This document shows, piece by piece, positions 7,874-17,466 of a DNA stretch of 64,000 nucleotides. The stretch is from Mucilaginibacter saanensis (lineage in GTDB: Bacteria > Bacteroidota > Bacteroidia > Sphingobacteriales > Sphingobacteriaceae), in assembly GCF_014200575.1 (NCBI RefSeq), contig NZ_JACHBZ010000004.1, positions 186,001 to 250,000 of the forward strand, in the 5' to 3' direction. The position numbers and the translations under genes were made by a program. The notes beneath the pieces are model-generated. The model saw nothing but the letters and a program-made list of their open reading frames with translations. It was not told the DNA's origin and did no database searches. Position 1 is the first letter of the stretch, and every line of letters begins with the position of its first letter.

Positions 7874-7976
7874 AATGTGCAAATTTCAAATGTACACATT
7901 ATAAAACCATACTATTGCGGATGTAGCAGAACGGATCTGCATTGCTCGCGATTGCTTCGTGCCTCGTAATGACATG
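7874..7976. repeat. REP-like repeat downstream of purB
   Basis: GCGATTGCTTCGTGCCTCG (from 7948) is, in reverse complement, closely similar to the 6854-6877 motif (CATTrCGAGGCACrAAG). Just before it are small inverted repeats AATGTG/CACATT (7874-7879, 7895-7900) and GCAGA/TCTGC (7926-7940). The element reaches to within 7 bases of the purB stop. Confidence 0.6.
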
Positions 7977-7982
7977 TTTTTT

Positions 7983-9329
7983 CTAAATCCCGGTGTAGTT
8001 CAATGGCGTAATTTTCTTCAATTCCTCTTTAACACTGTCGTTTATGGCTAAGGTGTCAACAAATTCTGCTATTGTTTGTGCGTTGATCTGCTGGTTGGTA
8101 CGGGTTAAGTCCTTTAATGCCTCATACGGGTTAGGGTAGCCTTCGCGCCTTAATATAGTCTGTATGGCTTCTGCAACAACCGGCCAGTTAGCCTCCAGAT
8201 CGGCTGCAATCTTGTCCTTGTTCAATAGTAGCTTACCCAAACCCTTAATGGTAGATTTGATGGCGATTAAGGTATGTGCCACCGGAACACCAATGTTCCT
8301 TAACACGGTGGAGTCGGTAAGGTCACGTTGCAGCCTTGAAACGGGTAGTTTTGCAGCCAGGTGCTCAAACAAGGCGTTAGCAATACCCAGGTTACCTTCT
8401 GAGTTTTCAAAATCAATAGGATTAACCTTATGCGGCATGGCTGATGAACCCACCTCGCCGGCCTTTATTTTTTGCTTAAAGTAATTCATGGATATGTAGG
8501 TCCACATATCGCGGTCAAGGTCAATTAATATATTGTTGATCCTTTTTAGGGCATCACATTGGGCGGCAAAATTGTCGTAATGTTCAATCTGGGTAGTAAA
8601 CTGCGAGCGGCTCAAACCTAACACCTCATTAACAAAATGATCACCAAAAGCTTTCCAGTCCTTGCCCGGGTAAGCAATATGGTGAGCATTAAAATTACCT
8701 GTAGCTCCACCAAACTTTGCAGAATAAGCTACCGACTTTAATATCGCCAGCTGACCTTCCAAACGCTCCACAAAAACCTGTATCTCTTTTCCAAGACGCG
8801 TAGGCGAGGCCGGTTGGCCGTGTGTATGGGCCAGCATAGGTATCTGATCCCAATCCTGGGCATAGCTTTTTAGGGTGGCAATCAATTCCTCAATAGCAGG
8901 GTAGTAGGTATTGTTGATAGCCAGTTTAAATGTGTATGGTATGGCCGTATTATTAATGTCCTGCGAGGTAAGCCCAAAGTGAATAAACTCTTTAAACGCT
9001 TCCAGATTGCCTATTTTATCAAACTCCTTTTTAATAAAATATTCTACCGCCTTAACATCATGATTGGTTGTTTTTTCAATCTCTTTAACACTTGCAGCAT
9101 CAGCTTCGGTAAAGTTTCTGTAAATGTCGCGTAACTTTTCTGACAGATTTTTATCAAACTGTTGTAGCTGAGGCAAAGGATATTCAACTAAAGCGATAAA
9201 ATATTCTATCTCAACAAACACACGGTATTTGATCAATGCGTATTCAGAAAAGTAATTAGCAAGTTCAGCAGTGGTGTTACGATAGCGGCCATCAATTGGC
9301 GAAATTGCTGAAAGTGGAGTAAGGGTCAT
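7983..9329 (-). CDS. purB: Adenylosuccinate lyase
   Basis: PurB cleaves SAICAR to AICAR and adenylosuccinate to AMP, both releasing fumarate, in purine synthesis. The 448-residue protein shows the N-terminal LSAISPIDGRYR, THGQPASPTRLGKE (catalytic His region), and the fumarase/aspartase superfamily loop GSSAMPHKVNPIDFEN with the catalytic serine. Length and order match the E. coli-like PurB type. It is a single gene transcribed from a short leader; the -7 element lies 18-25 bases upstream of the ATG. Confidence 0.96.
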   Translation of the reverse strand: MTLTPLSAISPIDGRYRNTTAELANYFSEYALIKYRVFVEIEYFIALVEYPLPQLQQFDKNLSEKLRDIYRNFTEADAASVKEIEKTTNHDVKAVEYFIKKEFDKIGNLEAFKEFIHFGLTSQDINNTAIPYTFKLAINNTYYPAIEELIATLKSYAQDWDQIPMLAHTHGQPASPTRLGKEIQVFVERLEGQLAILKSVAYSAKFGGATGNFNAHHIAYPGKDWKAFGDHFVNEVLGLSRSQFTTQIEHYDNFAAQCDALKRINNILIDLDRDMWTYISMNYFKQKIKAGEVGSSAMPHKVNPIDFENSEGNLGIANALFEHLAAKLPVSRLQRDLTDSTVLRNIGVPVAHTLIAIKSTIKGLGKLLLNKDKIAADLEANWPVVAEAIQTILRREGYPNPYEALKDLTRTNQQINAQTIAEFVDTLAINDSVKEELKKITPLNYTGI

Positions 9330-9346
9330 GATTTAATAAATTTTGG

Positions 9347-9354
9347 CAAAGGTA
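9347..9354 (-). promoter_or_regulatory. -7 element for purB
   Basis: Minus-strand TACCTTTG matches TAnnTTTG 18 bases upstream of the purB ATG. No convincing -33 box is present. Confidence 0.45.
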
Positions 9355-9530
9355 ACAAATTAGATGTGCAGATAATAGCTGTGCAGATGTGCAAATTTTT
9401 ACGATTGGGATTGTCCAATTTTTAAATAGTGGATTGTTATAGTAGTAAAACGAGCATTATTTGATCATTAAGAACCTGAAACAGGCATGTTTAACGCATT
9501 TATAAGGTAAAAGTATTTTCAGTTGGAAAC

Positions 9531-9561
9531 TTTGAAATCAAAAAATGTTTCCTTAGTTTTG
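9531..9561 (+). promoter_or_regulatory. Promoter of the TetR/RND efflux operon
   Basis: TTTG (9531-9534), a 19-base spacer and TAGTTTTG (9554-9561) fit the full Bacteroidota -33/-7 promoter. Transcription would start near 9568, giving a leader of only about seven bases. Confidence 0.7.
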
Positions 9562-9575
9562 ACCCGGAAAGTCAA
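9559..9575. promoter_or_regulatory. Candidate TetR operator
   Basis: TTGAC (9559-9563) and GTCAA (9571-9575) are inverted around a 7-base spacer. The site overlaps the end of the -7 element, the predicted transcription start and the first base of the start codon, where bound repressor would block the promoter. The match is short, so this is an inference from position. Confidence 0.4.
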
Positions 9576-10186
9576 TGAGTCAAATAGAGAGAATAATTCA
9601 CGGAGGCGAAGAGCTGTTTTTGAAGGCAGGCATCAAGAGTATAACAATGGATGACATTGCCCGGCACATCGGTATGTCAAAAAAAACGATTTATAACTTT
9701 TTCAAGGATAAAAATGAACTGGTTACCGCAGTAGTTAAGAAAAAGCTGAAAGAGGATGAAGATCAGATGGCCGAAATCATCAGCCAGTCAGAAAACGTGA
9801 TAGAAGAGATGATCAATATGATGAAATGCTCAGAGGATGTGTTTTCAAGGATTAATCCCATTGTGATGCATGATGTGCAGCGATACCACCCGGATGCCTG
9901 GACTGAATTTGAAAGGTTTAAGTCAGAGGTGCTGGTACGTACGCTGGAAGAGCTTTTAGCAAAAGGTATGATACAAGGTTACATCCGCAAGGATATTGAC
10001 GTAAAGATAATTGCAAGGATGAGGGTAAACCAGGTTGAATTTGGTTTTAACACGGAGGTTTTTCCGGTGGCTGAATTTAACACCTGGAAAGTGCAGGTGC
10101 AGTTTTTAGATCATTTTAACTATGGCATTTGTACACTTAAAGGATATAAACTTTTAAACCAGTATAAAAATATACATGAAGAATAA
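9575..10186 (+). CDS. TetR/AcrR family regulator of the RND operon
   Basis: The 203-residue protein has an N-terminal TetR helix-turn-helix at about residues 10-55 (SITMDDIARHIGMSKKTIYNFFKDKNEL in essence) and a variable ligand-binding C-terminal domain. It lies upstream of tolC-, fusion-protein- and RND-pump-type genes on the same strand, the usual place for a local repressor that is released by a pump substrate. A short inverted repeat across its own promoter suggests autoregulation. The ligand is unknown. Confidence 0.9.
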   Translation: MSQIERIIHGGEELFLKAGIKSITMDDIARHIGMSKKTIYNFFKDKNELVTAVVKKKLKEDEDQMAEIISQSENVIEEMINMMKCSEDVFSRINPIVMHDVQRYHPDAWTEFERFKSEVLVRTLEELLAKGMIQGYIRKDIDVKIIARMRVNQVEFGFNTEVFPVAEFNTWKVQVQFLDHFNYGICTLKGYKLLNQYKNIHEE

Positions 10187-10280
10187 AAAAATACTGCTGA
10201 CACAAGGCTGTCACTACAGGTGGTAATATTTGGAGCAGCATGTTAAATAATTGAATAATAACCCAACTACTATATATAAA

Positions 10281-11630
10281 ATGAAATATTTACTTTTTAC
10301 GGCAACAGTGTTTTGTGCCATAGCAGTTAAAAGCTATGCGCAGGATGCGCCACCCAATAATCAAACTTATAATTTTAGCGTTCAGGACTGTATCAACTAT
10401 GCTTATGAACATCAGGATTCTGTTGTAAATGCAAAGCTTGATATAAAAAGTGCTGAATACAAGGTCAAAGAAACAACGGGTATTGGATTACCCCAGGTAA
10501 GCGGAACGGCCACATTTCAGGATTATTTAAAAATACCTACAACTTTGTTGCCCGGCGAAATATTTGGCCAGCCTGCAGGAACTTTTATCCCTGTACAGTT
10601 TGGTGTTAAATATCAGTCAAGTGTTGGTGCAAGCGCAGACCAGATACTTTTTGACGGTAGTTACCTGGTAGGCTTAAAGGCTTCCAAAACTTATAAAGAG
10701 CTTTCGATCAGAAATCATATCCGTTCAAAAATTCAGGCTAACGTTAATGTAACCAAAGCCTACTATCAGGTTTTAGTTAGTAACGAGCAATTAAGACTCA
10801 TAGACGCAAACATTAAGCAATTAAAACAGCAGTTTGACGAAACCGTGGCACAAAATAAACAGGGAGTTGTTGAAAAAATTGATGTTGACCGGATCTCGGT
10901 TCAATATAATAATTTAGTGACCAGCCGCGAAAATACAATCCGGTTGCTTGCATTAAATTATCAGGTTTTGAAATTTCAGATGGGGATGCCTATTGAGAAT
11001 AATCTTTCGCTAAAAGATAAGCTGGAGGACATCAGATTAGATGATACTGCTGATCTGGCGTCTGATACCGCGTTTTATCACAACCGAATTGAGTACAATT
11101 TAGCCGAAACAGGTATTGAACTTAAAAAGCTTGATCTGAAACGTCAAAAATCACAATACTTACCAACCCTTAAAGCCAATGCGAGTTATACCTCGTCTTA
11201 TCAGAATAATAGTTTTGGTAATTTGTACAAAATGAATTTTCCTTCGAGTTATGTTGGGCTCACTTTAAACATACCTATATTTAATGGATGGCAGCGCTTA
11301 AACCAGGTAAGACAATCAAAAATTGCCGTTTTAAAATCAGAGAATGATTTAGATAACGCCAAAAATGGACTGAAACTGGAAGCTAACCGAGCCAACGTAA
11401 CCTTTGTTAATGGCTTACAAAGCCTCAATAATCAAAAGAGAAATAGAGAATTGGCAGAAGAGGTACTGCGTGTATCAAAAATAAAATACCAGCAGGGAGT
11501 TGGTTCAAGCATTGAAATAACGCAAGCCCAAACCTCTCTTGACGATGCAAATGATAAATACATACAGGGACTTTACGATGCTTTAATTAGCAAAGTTGAT
11601 CTGGATAAGGCATACGGCCGCATTAAATAA
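10281..11630 (+). CDS. TolC family outer-membrane efflux protein
   Basis: This 449-residue outer-membrane channel forms the exit duct of the tripartite pump. It has a signal peptide with a Bacteroidota-style cleavage site (MKYLLFTATVFCAIAVKSYAQ), two OEP repeats (about residues 30-220 and 250-445) and long coiled-coil helices (KLDIKSAEYKVKE, LDDANDKYIQGLYDALI). The ATG at 10281 is chosen because it begins the signal peptide; a TTG ten codons upstream would add a hydrophilic leader. It ends 31 bases before the fusion-protein gene. Confidence 0.92.
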   Translation: MKYLLFTATVFCAIAVKSYAQDAPPNNQTYNFSVQDCINYAYEHQDSVVNAKLDIKSAEYKVKETTGIGLPQVSGTATFQDYLKIPTTLLPGEIFGQPAGTFIPVQFGVKYQSSVGASADQILFDGSYLVGLKASKTYKELSIRNHIRSKIQANVNVTKAYYQVLVSNEQLRLIDANIKQLKQQFDETVAQNKQGVVEKIDVDRISVQYNNLVTSRENTIRLLALNYQVLKFQMGMPIENNLSLKDKLEDIRLDDTADLASDTAFYHNRIEYNLAETGIELKKLDLKRQKSQYLPTLKANASYTSSYQNNSFGNLYKMNFPSSYVGLTLNIPIFNGWQRLNQVRQSKIAVLKSENDLDNAKNGLKLEANRANVTFVNGLQSLNNQKRNRELAEEVLRVSKIKYQQGVGSSIEITQAQTSLDDANDKYIQGLYDALISKVDLDKAYGRIK

Positions 11631-11661
11631 ACAAATACCAAACCCACTATATAAAAAAGAC

Positions 11662-12765
11662 ATGAAAAAAATATTCTACATACCGGCTTTCATTTTTTTG
11701 GCAGCCTGCTCTAATAAACCAAAAGATAAAAAAGCGGAACTTGCCGATCTGAAAAAACAACAGGCAGATCTTAATGTAAAGATCACCCAGCTACAGGCAG
11801 AGGTTGGCTCTACCGATTCATCTAAAACTACAGATGTAAGTACAGTTGCTATTCAACCGTCAACCTTTACCAATTATGTGCAGATACAAGGTAAAATTGA
11901 TGCACAGGACAACATAACAGCTTATCCGCAATCGCCAGGATCTATTACCGCAATTTATGTAAAGGTAGGCCAGCATGTAGGCAAGGGCCAGGTTTTGGTA
12001 CAATTAGATAACAGCGTATTGCTTCAGAATATAGCCCAGGCACAAGCTCAGGCCGATCTGAACAACACTTTATTCCAGCGCCAGAAAAACCTGTGGGATC
12101 AGAAGATAGGAACCGAGGTTCAGTATTTACAAGCTAAAACTGCGTTGGAAACTGCACAAAAACAAGTTTCTTCGTTACGTAAGCAATCAAACATGTACCG
12201 TATTACTTCGCCTATTAATGGCACTGTTGACCAAATGGATCTTAAGTTAGGTCAGGTAGCACAGCCTGGTCAAACAGGCATACGTGTAGTTAATGCTGAT
12301 GTTTTGAAAGTTAAGGCTGATGTGCCTGAGTCTTATGCAGGCAGTGTGAATACAGGTAACCAGGTAAAAATATTGGTACCTGATGCACAGGATTCATTAA
12401 TAACCAAGGTGACTTTTGCCGCCAAGGTTATTGACCCAACATCACGCAGCTTTGGTGTTGAAATCAGATTACCGGATCGTAAAACCCTGCGTCCAAACAT
12501 GACTGCCATTATTCAGATAGCTAATTATGTAAAACCAAATGCTGTGGTGGTACCGGTAAAAGCTATTCAGAAATCCGAAGCCGGCGATTATGTTTTTGTT
12601 AATAATAACGGTACCGCGAAAAGGGTTAACGTAAAATCGGGTGTTACTTATGGTGGCCAAACAGAAATACTATCTGGCTTAAAAGCTGGCGACCAGTTGG
12701 TAACCGAGGGCGCTACTGATATTGAAGATGGCGATAAGATCAAGGTCTTAAAGTCTAATAATTAA
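11662..12765 (+). CDS. RND efflux membrane fusion lipoprotein
   Basis: This is the periplasmic adaptor linking the RND pump to TolC, with 367 residues. A lipoprotein signal (FIFLAACSNKP, cysteine near residue 16) anchors it to a membrane. After it come a short coiled coil (LADLKKQQADLNVKITQLQ), a biotinyl-lipoyl half (GSITAIYVKVGQHVGKGQVL), a helical hairpin, the second lipoyl half (YRITSPINGTVDQM) and the beta-barrel and membrane-proximal domains. ATG 11662 is chosen for the lipoprotein signal. It lies 26 bases before the pump gene. Confidence 0.93.
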   Translation: MKKIFYIPAFIFLAACSNKPKDKKAELADLKKQQADLNVKITQLQAEVGSTDSSKTTDVSTVAIQPSTFTNYVQIQGKIDAQDNITAYPQSPGSITAIYVKVGQHVGKGQVLVQLDNSVLLQNIAQAQAQADLNNTLFQRQKNLWDQKIGTEVQYLQAKTALETAQKQVSSLRKQSNMYRITSPINGTVDQMDLKLGQVAQPGQTGIRVVNADVLKVKADVPESYAGSVNTGNQVKILVPDAQDSLITKVTFAAKVIDPTSRSFGVEIRLPDRKTLRPNMTAIIQIANYVKPNAVVVPVKAIQKSEAGDYVFVNNNGTAKRVNVKSGVTYGGQTEILSGLKAGDQLVTEGATDIEDGDKIKVLKSNN

Positions 12766-12791
12766 TTATTTTAAACATTTGATCTGTTATT

Positions 12792-15700
12792 ATGAAAGAT
12801 CTGAATAAAGAATTTGGGCCCTCAAGTTGGGCCATTGATAACAAGACCGCCATTTACGTGCTCATATTTTTAATCACCGTACTTGGGTTGGTAAGTTATA
12901 ATAGTTTGCCTAAGGAGAACTTTCCGGATATAGCGCAGTCAAAGGTGTTTGTTACCACAACTTTTGCGGGGCAGTCGCCGCAAAATATCGAAAACCTGGT
13001 TACCCGGCAGATAGAAAAACAGCTGAAATCATTAAAGGGCCTTAAAAAGGTAACCTCTAACTCGGTGCAGAATGTATCCATCATCACTGCCGAGTTTCAG
13101 GCCAATATAAAAATTAAGGATGCTAAAATTGATGTTAAGGATGCTGTTGATAAAGCACAGCAGGATTTGCCGCAAAATGATAACAACCTTAAGGAGTCGG
13201 TAATATCTGATATTAACGTTGCCGATCTTCCTATTCTTTATATCAATATCTCGGGCGATTATGATCTGAAAAGATTAAAGGAGTATGCCGATATCCTGAA
13301 AGACGAAATTGAAGGCTACAAAGAGATATCAAAGGTTGACGAAGTTGGTGCATTAACGCCCGAGATACAGGTTAACGTGGATCTGAATAAGATGGCGGCT
13401 GCTCAGATAAGTTTTAATGATATCACTCAGGCGGTTGGTAATGAGAATATCCTGACCACTGCCGGTACCATTAAAACCGATGGCGTACGCCGCAGTATTG
13501 ATATTAAGCAGGATTTTAAAAATGCCGCCGAGGTAGCCGCTATGGCTATCAGGAACCCGAAAGGGCAGGCCGTTTATCTGCGTGACATTGCCGAAATTAA
13601 GGATTCGTTTTTAGAGCAGGAGAGTTATGCACGTTTAAAAACACCTGATAACCCTAACTTTAAAAATGTAATTACACTTAACGTAAGTAAAAGGGCCGGT
13701 GAAAACCTTATTGAGGCATCAGACAAAATAAATGATCTCATTAAACTGAAGCAAAAAACAGTTTTCCCTAAAGGGTTAGACATCACCGTAACCGGCGATC
13801 AAAGTGATAAAACACGTACCACCCTTAACGATTTGATCAATACCATCGTTATTGGTTTTATATTAGTTACCGTGATCCTGATGTTTTTCATGGGTACAAC
13901 CAACGCTATATTTGTGGCGCTTTCTGTACCGCTGTCATGCTTTATCGCATTTTTAATTATGCCGGCCATTGGGTTTACGCTTAACATGATCGTACTGTTC
14001 TCGTTCCTGCTGGCGTTAGGTATTGTGGTGGATGATGCCATTGTGGTTATTGAAAACACGCACCGTATTTTTGATAATGGTAAAGTGCCTATTAAGCAAG
14101 CCGCTAAAATGGCGGCAGGCGAGGTGTTTTTACCGGTTTTCTCTGGTACCATGACTACGCTTGCACCGTTTATTCCGCTGGCGTTCTGGAATAGCTTGAT
14201 AGGTCACTTCATGTTCTTTTTACCAATTACGCTTATCATTACGTTGCTGGCCTCCTTGGTGGTAGCCTATATCATGAACCCGGTTTTTGCTGTTGATTTT
14301 ATGAAACCGCACCATAAAGGCGAGCATGATAACCCTAAGTTTGACAAGAAAACAACGCGTACCCTCATTATTATGGCGGTATTAGCGGCCCTGAGCTACG
14401 TGATGTTCTTTACCGGTACATGGACAATGGGGATGGGTAACTTCCTGGTGCTGGCTATTATCCTATACCTGCTAAATCACTTTGTTTTATTGAGGATTAT
14501 TGACAGATTTCAGAATAATGTATGGCCTAAATTCCAGAAATGGTATGCCAAATGGTTGGAGCGTGCTGTTCACCGGCCGGGAACTATATTGGGCGGAACA
14601 TTTGTTTTATTTGTGCTTGCGCTGGTTATCAATCATTTTTTAGGTAAAACACCGGAATTTTTCCCTTCAGGTGATCCAAACTTTGCATACGTATATATTA
14701 CTATGCCCATAGGTACAGACCAGGCCACTACCAACGAGGTAACCAGGAAATTGGAGAAACGTGTAGCGGAGGTGGTTGAACCCGATAAAGATATTGTATC
14801 ATCAGTTATATCAAACGTAACCAAAGGTGTAACCGACCCAACCGATGAGGATCAGGGCGATTATGAAAACAAAGGTAAAATTACCGTAGCCTTTGTGGAG
14901 TTTGGTAAACGTAATGGCAAGGATACCAAAGCAATTTTACAAAGGATCAGGGCATCTGTTCAGGGTGTTCCGGGTGCTAAAATAGCTGTAGCACAGGAAA
15001 ACAGCGGTCCGCCGGTGCAAAAAGATATCAGTATAGAGCTGATTGGCGATAACCTGGATTCATTGGTGCAAACCAGTAACCGCTTAAAAGCATACCTGGC
15101 TAAACAAAATATTGCAGGTATTGAAAACCTTGTTGCCGACGTACAAAATGATAAACCCGAAATTGTATTTGACATTGACCGCGAACGGGCCAACCGCGAA
15201 GGCATCAGCACATCGCAGATCAGCCAGAACCTGGGTACGGCAATATTTGGTGCCAAGGCAGGTGATTTCAGGAATACCAAAGAAGATGATTACCAGATAA
15301 AAGTGCGGGCCCTGGAAAGCCAACGCGGTAACATTGATGAATTGCGCAACATGAAGATAACCTACCGCGACCTTGCAACAGGTGGTTCTATACGTCAGGT
15401 ACCTATTTCGGCCTTTACCGATGTAAGGTATACCAATACCTTCAGTAACATTAAGCGTAAGCAGCAGCGTAGGGTATTAACGTTAGGTTCAAACGTAATT
15501 AAGCCTTATAATGCTACTGATGTAAATAATAATATTTTAAAGGCGATAAACAACTTTAAAAAGTCTGACGATATTATCATCCGTCAGGGTGGTGGTCAGG
15601 AAGATCAGATGGAAGCCGCTATATTTATATTAACGGCTCTGGGTATTTCCTTCGGTTTAATATTAGTGATCCTCATGATCCAGTTTAACTCCATTGGTAA

Positions 15701-16229
15701 AACGCTGATTATCATTAGTGAGATCTTTTTCAGTATCATTGGTGTATTGCTGGGTACCAGTATTTTTGGAATGACCACCGCTATAGTAATGACCGGGGTT
15801 GGTATTATTGCTCTTGCCGGGGTGGTAGTGCGTAATGGTATATTGCTGGTTGAGTTTACCGATATGCTGATAGAGCAGGGTGCAAGCGTTCATGATGCCG
15901 TTGTGGAAGCCGGGCATACCCGTATGACGCCTGTATTGTTAACAGCAACTGCTGCAATATTAGGTTTGATACCATTAGCTGTTGGTTTCAATATTGACTT
16001 TGTGGGCATGTTCTCGCATTTTGCACCGCATATCCACTTTGGTGGTGATAACGTTGCTTTCTGGGGGCCACTGGCATGGACAATGATCTTTGGACTGGGC
16101 TTTGCCACAGTAATTACTTTGATACTGGTGCCATGTATGTACCTGATCCGTTATAACCTTAAAAAGAAACTTTTTGGTGATAAAAAGGAAGAGAAACATA
16201 CAGCAGTATTAGAAGCCGAAACGGTTTAA
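12792..16229 (+). CDS. RND family efflux transporter, inner-membrane pump
   Basis: This 1145-residue proton-driven pump of the AcrB/HAE family has the two-fold layout: helix 1 near residues 20-40, a large periplasmic loop, helices 2-6 around 340-500, a second loop, and helices 8-12 around 930-1110. The proton-relay aspartates are present as D414-D415 in GIVVDDAIVVIEN, and the second half carries GVVVRNGILLVEF. It is longer than E. coli AcrB (1049), partly from an extra hydrophobic insertion near residues 520-560. Substrates cannot be predicted. It is the last gene of the TetR operon. Confidence 0.94.
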   Translation: MKDLNKEFGPSSWAIDNKTAIYVLIFLITVLGLVSYNSLPKENFPDIAQSKVFVTTTFAGQSPQNIENLVTRQIEKQLKSLKGLKKVTSNSVQNVSIITAEFQANIKIKDAKIDVKDAVDKAQQDLPQNDNNLKESVISDINVADLPILYINISGDYDLKRLKEYADILKDEIEGYKEISKVDEVGALTPEIQVNVDLNKMAAAQISFNDITQAVGNENILTTAGTIKTDGVRRSIDIKQDFKNAAEVAAMAIRNPKGQAVYLRDIAEIKDSFLEQESYARLKTPDNPNFKNVITLNVSKRAGENLIEASDKINDLIKLKQKTVFPKGLDITVTGDQSDKTRTTLNDLINTIVIGFILVTVILMFFMGTTNAIFVALSVPLSCFIAFLIMPAIGFTLNMIVLFSFLLALGIVVDDAIVVIENTHRIFDNGKVPIKQAAKMAAGEVFLPVFSGTMTTLAPFIPLAFWNSLIGHFMFFLPITLIITLLASLVVAYIMNPVFAVDFMKPHHKGEHDNPKFDKKTTRTLIIMAVLAALSYVMFFTGTWTMGMGNFLVLAIILYLLNHFVLLRIIDRFQNNVWPKFQKWYAKWLERAVHRPGTILGGTFVLFVLALVINHFLGKTPEFFPSGDPNFAYVYITMPIGTDQATTNEVTRKLEKRVAEVVEPDKDIVSSVISNVTKGVTDPTDEDQGDYENKGKITVAFVEFGKRNGKDTKAILQRIRASVQGVPGAKIAVAQENSGPPVQKDISIELIGDNLDSLVQTSNRLKAYLAKQNIAGIENLVADVQNDKPEIVFDIDRERANREGISTSQISQNLGTAIFGAKAGDFRNTKEDDYQIKVRALESQRGNIDELRNMKITYRDLATGGSIRQVPISAFTDVRYTNTFSNIKRKQQRRVLTLGSNVIKPYNATDVNNNILKAINNFKKSDDIIIRQGGGQEDQMEAAIFILTALGISFGLILVILMIQFNSIGKTLIIISEIFFSIIGVLLGTSIFGMTTAIVMTGVGIIALAGVVVRNGILLVEFTDMLIEQGASVHDAVVEAGHTRMTPVLLTATAAILGLIPLAVGFNIDFVGMFSHFAPHIHFGGDNVAFWGPLAWTMIFGLGFATVITLILVPCMYLIRYNLKKKLFGDKKEEKHTAVLEAETV

Positions 16230-16251
16230 ATTTATAATCACCTATAAGCAA

Positions 16252-16288
16252 AAGGCGTATCCCCCTGTAAAGGGAGATACGCCTTTTT
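16252..16288. terminator. Bidirectional terminator after the RND operon
   Basis: Arms AAGGCGTATC (16252-16261) and GATACGCCTT (16276-16285) extend after one mismatch into CCCT/AGGG with a GTAA loop, followed by a T-run. A-residues in front let it also serve the convergent gene ending at 16307. Confidence 0.9.
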
Positions 16289-16306
16289 AATTTATACGGT
16301 ATTTTA

Positions 16307-16852
16307 TTAAAGCTTAAACCGGCTTATCAGTCCTTTGATACGCAGTTGTTTAACAAGCCTGTTGAATTTTCGTTCGTTTTTACCGCCCGCGTCAAGCGCA
16401 TCATATACAATACCGGCAGTTACTGCATAAACCGCATGATGGAAACCATCAATAGCGATGGTTTTTGCATCTTCTTTGTAAATGGGAGGGGCCGCATTAA
16501 ATTCGGGCAACATAATCATTGATGTACCCCAGATGGCTCCAAAGTGAAGCAGGGTTGCGGGTAATCCTTTTAACCCGGTTAATGATATTAAACCACGCGA
16601 TATACCCCATACCGTTCCGTATGACCAATGGATCTCCTGCGAAACCTTTTGCTTTTCGCTCCTGCTTGCAGGTTTTATGCCCGTTGTTTCTTCTGCAACC
16701 TTGAGTGTGGCTTCGCTTGGTTTTCGCTTGGTTATTTTCATCTCAATAATTTGCGACAGGGTAATAGCGGCGGTGGCCGCCAGCCCGGCAAGTAAGCCCT
16801 TGCCAATTGCACCTCCTAACTCGCCTAATGCATTGTTTTCATGTAATTTCAT
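16307..16852 (-). CDS. Conserved membrane protein, possibly YagU/DUF1440-like
   Basis: This protein of 181 residues has glycine- and alanine-rich hydrophobic segments at about residues 13-33 (GKGLLAGLAATAAITLSQII), 95-120 and 142-160. The spacing of HWSYGTVWGISRGL, LHFGAIWGTSMIMLP and GFHHAVYAVTAGIVYDAL recalls the YagU/DUF1440 inner-membrane family, but I assign this only tentatively. ATG 16852 (MKLHENN) is preferred; ATGs at 16888 and 16879 would add up to 12 residues. It is divergent from the DUF4126 gene, also a small membrane protein, so the two may be co-regulated. Confidence 0.7.
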   Translation of the reverse strand: MKLHENNALGELGGAIGKGLLAGLAATAAITLSQIIEMKITKRKPSEATLKVAEETTGIKPASRSEKQKVSQEIHWSYGTVWGISRGLISLTGLKGLPATLLHFGAIWGTSMIMLPEFNAAPPIYKEDAKTIAIDGFHHAVYAVTAGIVYDALDAGGKNERKFNRLVKQLRIKGLISRFKL

Positions 16853-16977
16853 AGTTTTGGTAGTTTGTATGTGTATCATAACTAACAATGAAATTTACTT
16901 ATTGATTTATATTTTTTAATTAGAACATAATTTGTGTTTTGATGGTATTTATGAATACACATTACTAAAACATTATT

Positions 16978-17463
16978 ATGCAACTGAAAATATCAGAGCC
17001 TTTTTGGCAGGTTATCGGTTTGGGCACGTTGGCAGGGATGCGATCTACATCGGCTCCTGTTATTGCCAGCCACATATTGAGTCATCATCAATCCAAACAG
17101 CTGGAGCATTCACCTTTGCGGTTTATGCAGTCAAAAACAGTGGCCACAACTTTAAAGGTTTTGGCCCTGGGCGAGATTGTGGGCGATAAAATGCCATTGG
17201 CCCCCAACCGCATAAAACCTGCTGTAATTGGTTTTCGTGTACTTTCCGGAGCGCTGGCGGGGGCAAGTATTTATAAAGCAACCGGCGGTAAGGCCATTAC
17301 CGGCGCTTTGCTCGGTGGTACAGTTGCTTTTGTATCAACCTTTGGCAGTTTCTTTTTGCGTAAAAGTACAGTGAAAACCAGTCACCTTGTTGACCCCATC
17401 ATCGGTGCCATTGAGGATGCGCTGGTAATAGGCAGTGGTATTGGTTTAACACAGCTGATTTAA
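16978..17463 (+). CDS. DUF4126 family membrane protein
   Basis: This 161-residue protein has the DUF4126 layout: a GLGTLAGMRSTSAPVIASH first segment, a central LGEIVGDKMPLAPNRIKP motif, GFRVLSGALAGASIY, and a last hydrophobic segment EDALVIGSGIGLTQ. Function of the family is unknown. The ATG is preceded by a divergent promoter region shared with the minus-strand gene ending at 16852. Its stop lies three bases from the stop of the convergent MscS gene, so read-through could produce antisense RNA. Confidence 0.8.
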   Translation: MQLKISEPFWQVIGLGTLAGMRSTSAPVIASHILSHHQSKQLEHSPLRFMQSKTVATTLKVLALGEIVGDKMPLAPNRIKPAVIGFRVLSGALAGASIYKATGGKAITGALLGGTVAFVSTFGSFFLRKSTVKTSHLVDPIIGAIEDALVIGSGIGLTQLI

Positions 17464-17466
17464 ACC

